A stretch of 64,000 nt of DNA, taken from Enterobacteriaceae bacterium. GTDB taxonomy: Bacteria > Pseudomonadota > Gammaproteobacteria > Enterobacterales > Enterobacteriaceae. A model generated the notes under the pieces. It was not told the DNA's origin and did no database searches. It saw nothing but the letters and a program-made list of their open reading frames with translations. Both the position numbers and the translations under genes were made by a program. The stretch lies in the NCBI GenBank assembly GCA_902363335.1, contig CABIZV010000005.1, positions 62,001 to 126,000 on the forward strand, given 5' to 3'. This document shows positions 61,976 through 64,000 of the stretch, in pieces. Positions within the stretch are counted from its first letter, which is position 1. Each line of letters begins with the position of its first letter.

Positions 61976-63049
61976 ATGCTCGAGATGTTAATGCAGTGGT
62001 ACCGTCGCCGTTTCAGCGACCCCGAAGCGATTGCCCTGCTGGTGATTTTAGTCGCTGGTTTTTGCATTCTGTTTTTCTTCAGTGGCCTGCTCGCGCCGCT
62101 GCTGGTGGCTATAGTGCTGGCCTATCTGCTGGAGTGGCCGACCGTTCGTCTGGAGCGGCTGGGCTGGTCGCGTACCTGGGCGACAAGCGTGGTGATGGTG
62201 CTGTTTATCGGCATTTTGCTGCTGATGTCATTTGTCGTGATGCCGATTGCCTGGCAGCAGGGTATTAATCTTATTCATGATATGCCCGGCATGCTCAATA
62301 AACTGTCCGATTTTGCCGCCACTTTGCCGCGTCGTTATCCGGCGCTGATGGATGCGGGCATCATTGATGCCATGGCGGAGAATATGCGCAGCCGGATGCT
62401 GACTATGGGCGACTCGGTGGTCAAATATTCGGTCGCCTCGTTAATGGGGCTGCTGACGCTTGCGGTCTATCTGGTCCTGGTTCCTCTGATGGTCTTTTTC
62501 CTCGTCAAAGATAAAGAGCAGATGCTCAACGCCGTTCGCCGCGTTCTGCCACGCAACCGTGGGCTGGCGGGGCAGGTGTGGAAAGAGATGAACCAGCAGA
62601 TCACCAACTATATTCGTGGCAAGGTGCTGGAGATGATTGTCGTCGGCATTGCCACCTGGCTGGGCTTCCTGATGTTCGGCCTTAACTACTCGCTGCTGCT
62701 GGCGGTACTGGTTGGCATATCGGTTCTTATTCCCTATATCGGCGCATTGGTGGTCACCATTCCGGTGGTTTGCGTGGCGCTGTTCCAGTTTGGTCTGGGT
62801 ACAGAGTTCTGGAGCCTGTTTGTGGTGTACCTGATAATCCAGGGGCTGGACGGTAATTTGCTGGTGCCGGTGCTGTTTTCAGAGGCCGTTAACCTGCATC
62901 CGCTGGTGATTATTCTGTCAGTGGTGATTTTTGGCGGGCTGTGGGGATTCTGGGGCGTGTTCTTTGCCATTCCGTTGGCAACGCTCATTAAAGCGGTGGT
63001 TCATGCCTGGCCGGACGGATTGGTTACGCAAGAGGAAACGCCGAATTAA
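61976..63049 (+). CDS. perM: AI-2E family inner-membrane permease PerM
   Basis: The 357-residue protein has about eight membrane helices arranged as in the AI-2E/PerM family, with the conserved IRGKVLEMIVVG and LIPYIGALVVTIPV near the centre. EAVNLHPLVIILSVVIFGGLWGFWG lies near the end, split here only by name. It equals E. coli PerM (YfgO); the transported substrate is not known. The ATG at 61976 matches the E. coli start MLEMLMQWYRRRFSD; a start 30 bases upstream is rejected. It is divergent from bepA. Confidence 0.93.
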   Translation: MLEMLMQWYRRRFSDPEAIALLVILVAGFCILFFFSGLLAPLLVAIVLAYLLEWPTVRLERLGWSRTWATSVVMVLFIGILLLMSFVVMPIAWQQGINLIHDMPGMLNKLSDFAATLPRRYPALMDAGIIDAMAENMRSRMLTMGDSVVKYSVASLMGLLTLAVYLVLVPLMVFFLVKDKEQMLNAVRRVLPRNRGLAGQVWKEMNQQITNYIRGKVLEMIVVGIATWLGFLMFGLNYSLLLAVLVGISVLIPYIGALVVTIPVVCVALFQFGLGTEFWSLFVVYLIIQGLDGNLLVPVLFSEAVNLHPLVIILSVVIFGGLWGFWGVFFAIPLATLIKAVVHAWPDGLVTQEETPN

Positions 63050-63066
63050 CGAGTAGCCTGGGATGA

Positions 63067-63730
63067 TTACCGATATTTCCCGGCGTCGCTGCGCTCGGCC
63101 GGGCTACCTTCGAGCGTAGGCCGGATAAGGCAAAGCCGCCATCCGGCAATGTGCACGGTTAAGCCTGATGGCGCGAAGCTTATCAGCCCTACGATCATCT
63201 ACTTCCAGGAGTAGCCCGGGCGAGGCGCTTACGCCGACCCCGGGGTGAATGCCGATATTTCCCGGCGTCGCTGCGCTCGGCCGGGCTACCTTCGAGCGTA
63301 GGCCGGATAAGGCAAAGCCGTCATCCGGCAATGTGCACGGTTAAGCCTGATGGCGCGAAGCTTATCAGGCCTACGATCATCTACTTCCAGGAGTAGCCCG
63401 GGCGAGGCGCTTACGCCGACCCCGGGGTGAATGCCGGTGCTTCCCGGCGTCGCTGCGCTCGGCCGGGCTACCTTCGAGCGTAGGCCGGAGCCGCCATCCG
63501 GCAATGTGCACGTTTAAGCCTGATGGCGCGTAGCTTATCAGGCCTACGATCATCTACTTCCAGGAGTAGCCCGGGCGAGGCGCTTACGCCGACCCCGGGG
63601 TGAATGCCGGTGCTTCCCGGCGTTGCTGCGCTCGGCCGGGCTACCTTCGAGCGTAGGCCGGATAAGGCAAAGCCGCCATCCGGCAATGTGCACGGTTAAG
63701 CCTGATGGCGCGTAGCTTATCAGGCATAAA
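63067..63730. repeat. Tandem REP/BIME array, about four 182-bp units
   Basis: A composite unit is repeated with its marker GCGTAGGCCGG at 63114, 63296, 63478 and 63651. The period is 182, 182 and 173 bases; the short one reflects a nine-base deletion (ATAAGGCAA) in the third copy. Each unit combines three palindromic parts: CCCGGCG...GGCCGGGCTAC, the E. coli-type REP GTAGGCCGGATAAGGC...GCCATCCGGC, and GTAGCCCGGGCGAGG...CCGGGG. The array lies between convergent perM and bcp. Reading frames through it encode only repeat-derived sequence and are not genes. Confidence 0.92.
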
Positions 63731-63748
63731 CATTATCGACTTATCCGA

Positions 63749-64000
63749 TTAGGCGTTAGCCTTTAGCCAGTCCAGCACGATATCGTGGTGGTTGCTGGTT
63801 TTGAAATCATCAAACACATGCTCAATTTTACCGTCAGCGTCGACCAGGAAGCTGATGCGGTGGATGCCATCATAGGTTTTACCCATGAACGTTTTTTCAC
63901 CCCAGATACCAAACTGCTCGCATACCTTGTGATCTTCATCGGAGAGCAGCGTGAAATTCAGCAGCTCTTTTTCGGCGAAACGTGACAGTTTTTCAGGTTT
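63749..64000 (-). CDS. bcp: Thioredoxin-dependent peroxiredoxin Bcp, 3' part
   Basis: The visible 83 residues are the C-terminal half of the ~156-residue peroxiredoxin Bcp; the gene continues beyond the window edge. It reads KPEKLSRFAEKE, LLSDEDHKVCEQFG, GKTYDGIHRISFL and ends DWLKANA, clearly matching E. coli Bcp. The catalytic cysteine lies in the missing part. Bcp reduces hydroperoxides in the cytoplasm. It is convergent with perM. Confidence 0.94.
   Translation of the reverse strand, partial: KPEKLSRFAEKELLNFTLLSDEDHKVCEQFGIWGEKTFMGKTYDGIHRISFLVDADGKIEHVFDDFKTSNHHDIVLDWLKANA

Noticed and set aside
63104..63686. Three similar 72-75-residue minus-strand reading frames in the perM-bcp spacer
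   Set aside because: They are translations of the REP/BIME array, share identical repeat-derived sequence and lack ribosome sites.
63067..63730. Possible CRISPR array
   Set aside because: The repeat unit is 182 bases with no short-repeat/unique-spacer pattern and no cas genes; the units are palindromic REP composites.

Overview
This window is a chromosomal segment from a member of the Enterobacteriaceae, of the Escherichia / Salmonella / Citrobacter / Klebsiella group. The backbone follows the gene order I remember from E. coli: sseB-sseA-yfhM-pbpC-ndk-rlmN-rodZ-ispG-hisS-yfgM-bamB-der-yfgJ-xseA-guaB-guaA-yfgI-yfgH-yfgG-yfgF-ppx-ppk-purN-purM-upp-uraA-hda-yfgD-bepA-perM-bcp. Protein lengths and catalytic motifs agree with those genes. 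I cannot fix the genus from sequence alone. I saw no rRNA, tRNA, prophage or CRISPR array.

Layout. 1-18.3 kb is conserved core: sulfur transfer, a bacterial alpha-2-macroglobulin with its partner PBP1C, nucleotide metabolism, rRNA/tRNA methylation, cell shape, isoprenoid synthesis, histidyl-tRNA synthesis, outer-membrane assembly and ribosome biogenesis. 18.4-21.0 kb is an accessory insert between der and yfgJ: a YmjA-like small protein, a MetC-like PLP enzyme and a Gfo/Idh/MocA oxidoreductase. 21.4-33.8 kb is a three-gene surface/secretion locus between yfgJ and xseA: a SinH-type inverse autotransporter, a SinI-type secreted partner and a 2997-residue RatA/RatB-type secreted repeat protein. 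It occupies the position of the Salmonella CS54 island. 33.8-49.5 kb is core (xseA, guaBA, yfgIHGF, ppx-ppk, purMN) with one added MscS-type channel gene. 49.6-52.1 kb is an inserted beta-glucoside kinase / phospho-beta-glucosidase operon with LacI-family-type operators but no local regulator or transporter. 52.2-55.1 kb is upp-uraA-hda. 55.2-59.9 kb is a second metabolic insert: a PTS EIIC, a glycosylasparaginase-like hydrolase and an M17 aminopeptidase in one tight operon, divergent from a gene that looks like a domesticated IS481-type transposase. 59.9-64 kb is yfgD-bepA-perM, a tandem REP/BIME array and the end of bcp.

The most interesting material is the sinH-sinI-ratB-like locus. Comparing the three proteins by eye shows that SinI is a composite. 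Its N-terminal domain (LKSG-x-WQ start, DTEGD motif near residue 103) recurs at the start of the giant protein. Its C-terminal domain, with a canonical EF-hand-type loop, recurs at the end of SinH. This suggests SinI is an adaptor between the barrel and the giant secreted protein. The giant protein holds ten ~280-residue units, each an Ig-like module followed by a two-cysteine module, ending in a divergent four-cysteine tip.

Second in interest is the EIIC / glycosylasparaginase / aminopeptidase operon with its transposase-derived neighbour. It could be an uptake and breakdown route for a glycosyl-asparagine or a related glycopeptide; this is inference from gene families and context. Regulatory sequences recognised include PurR operators at guaB and purMN, the upp T-tract known for UTP-dependent reiterative transcription, a CTG start for hda and a CRP-like site beside the EIIC promoter.
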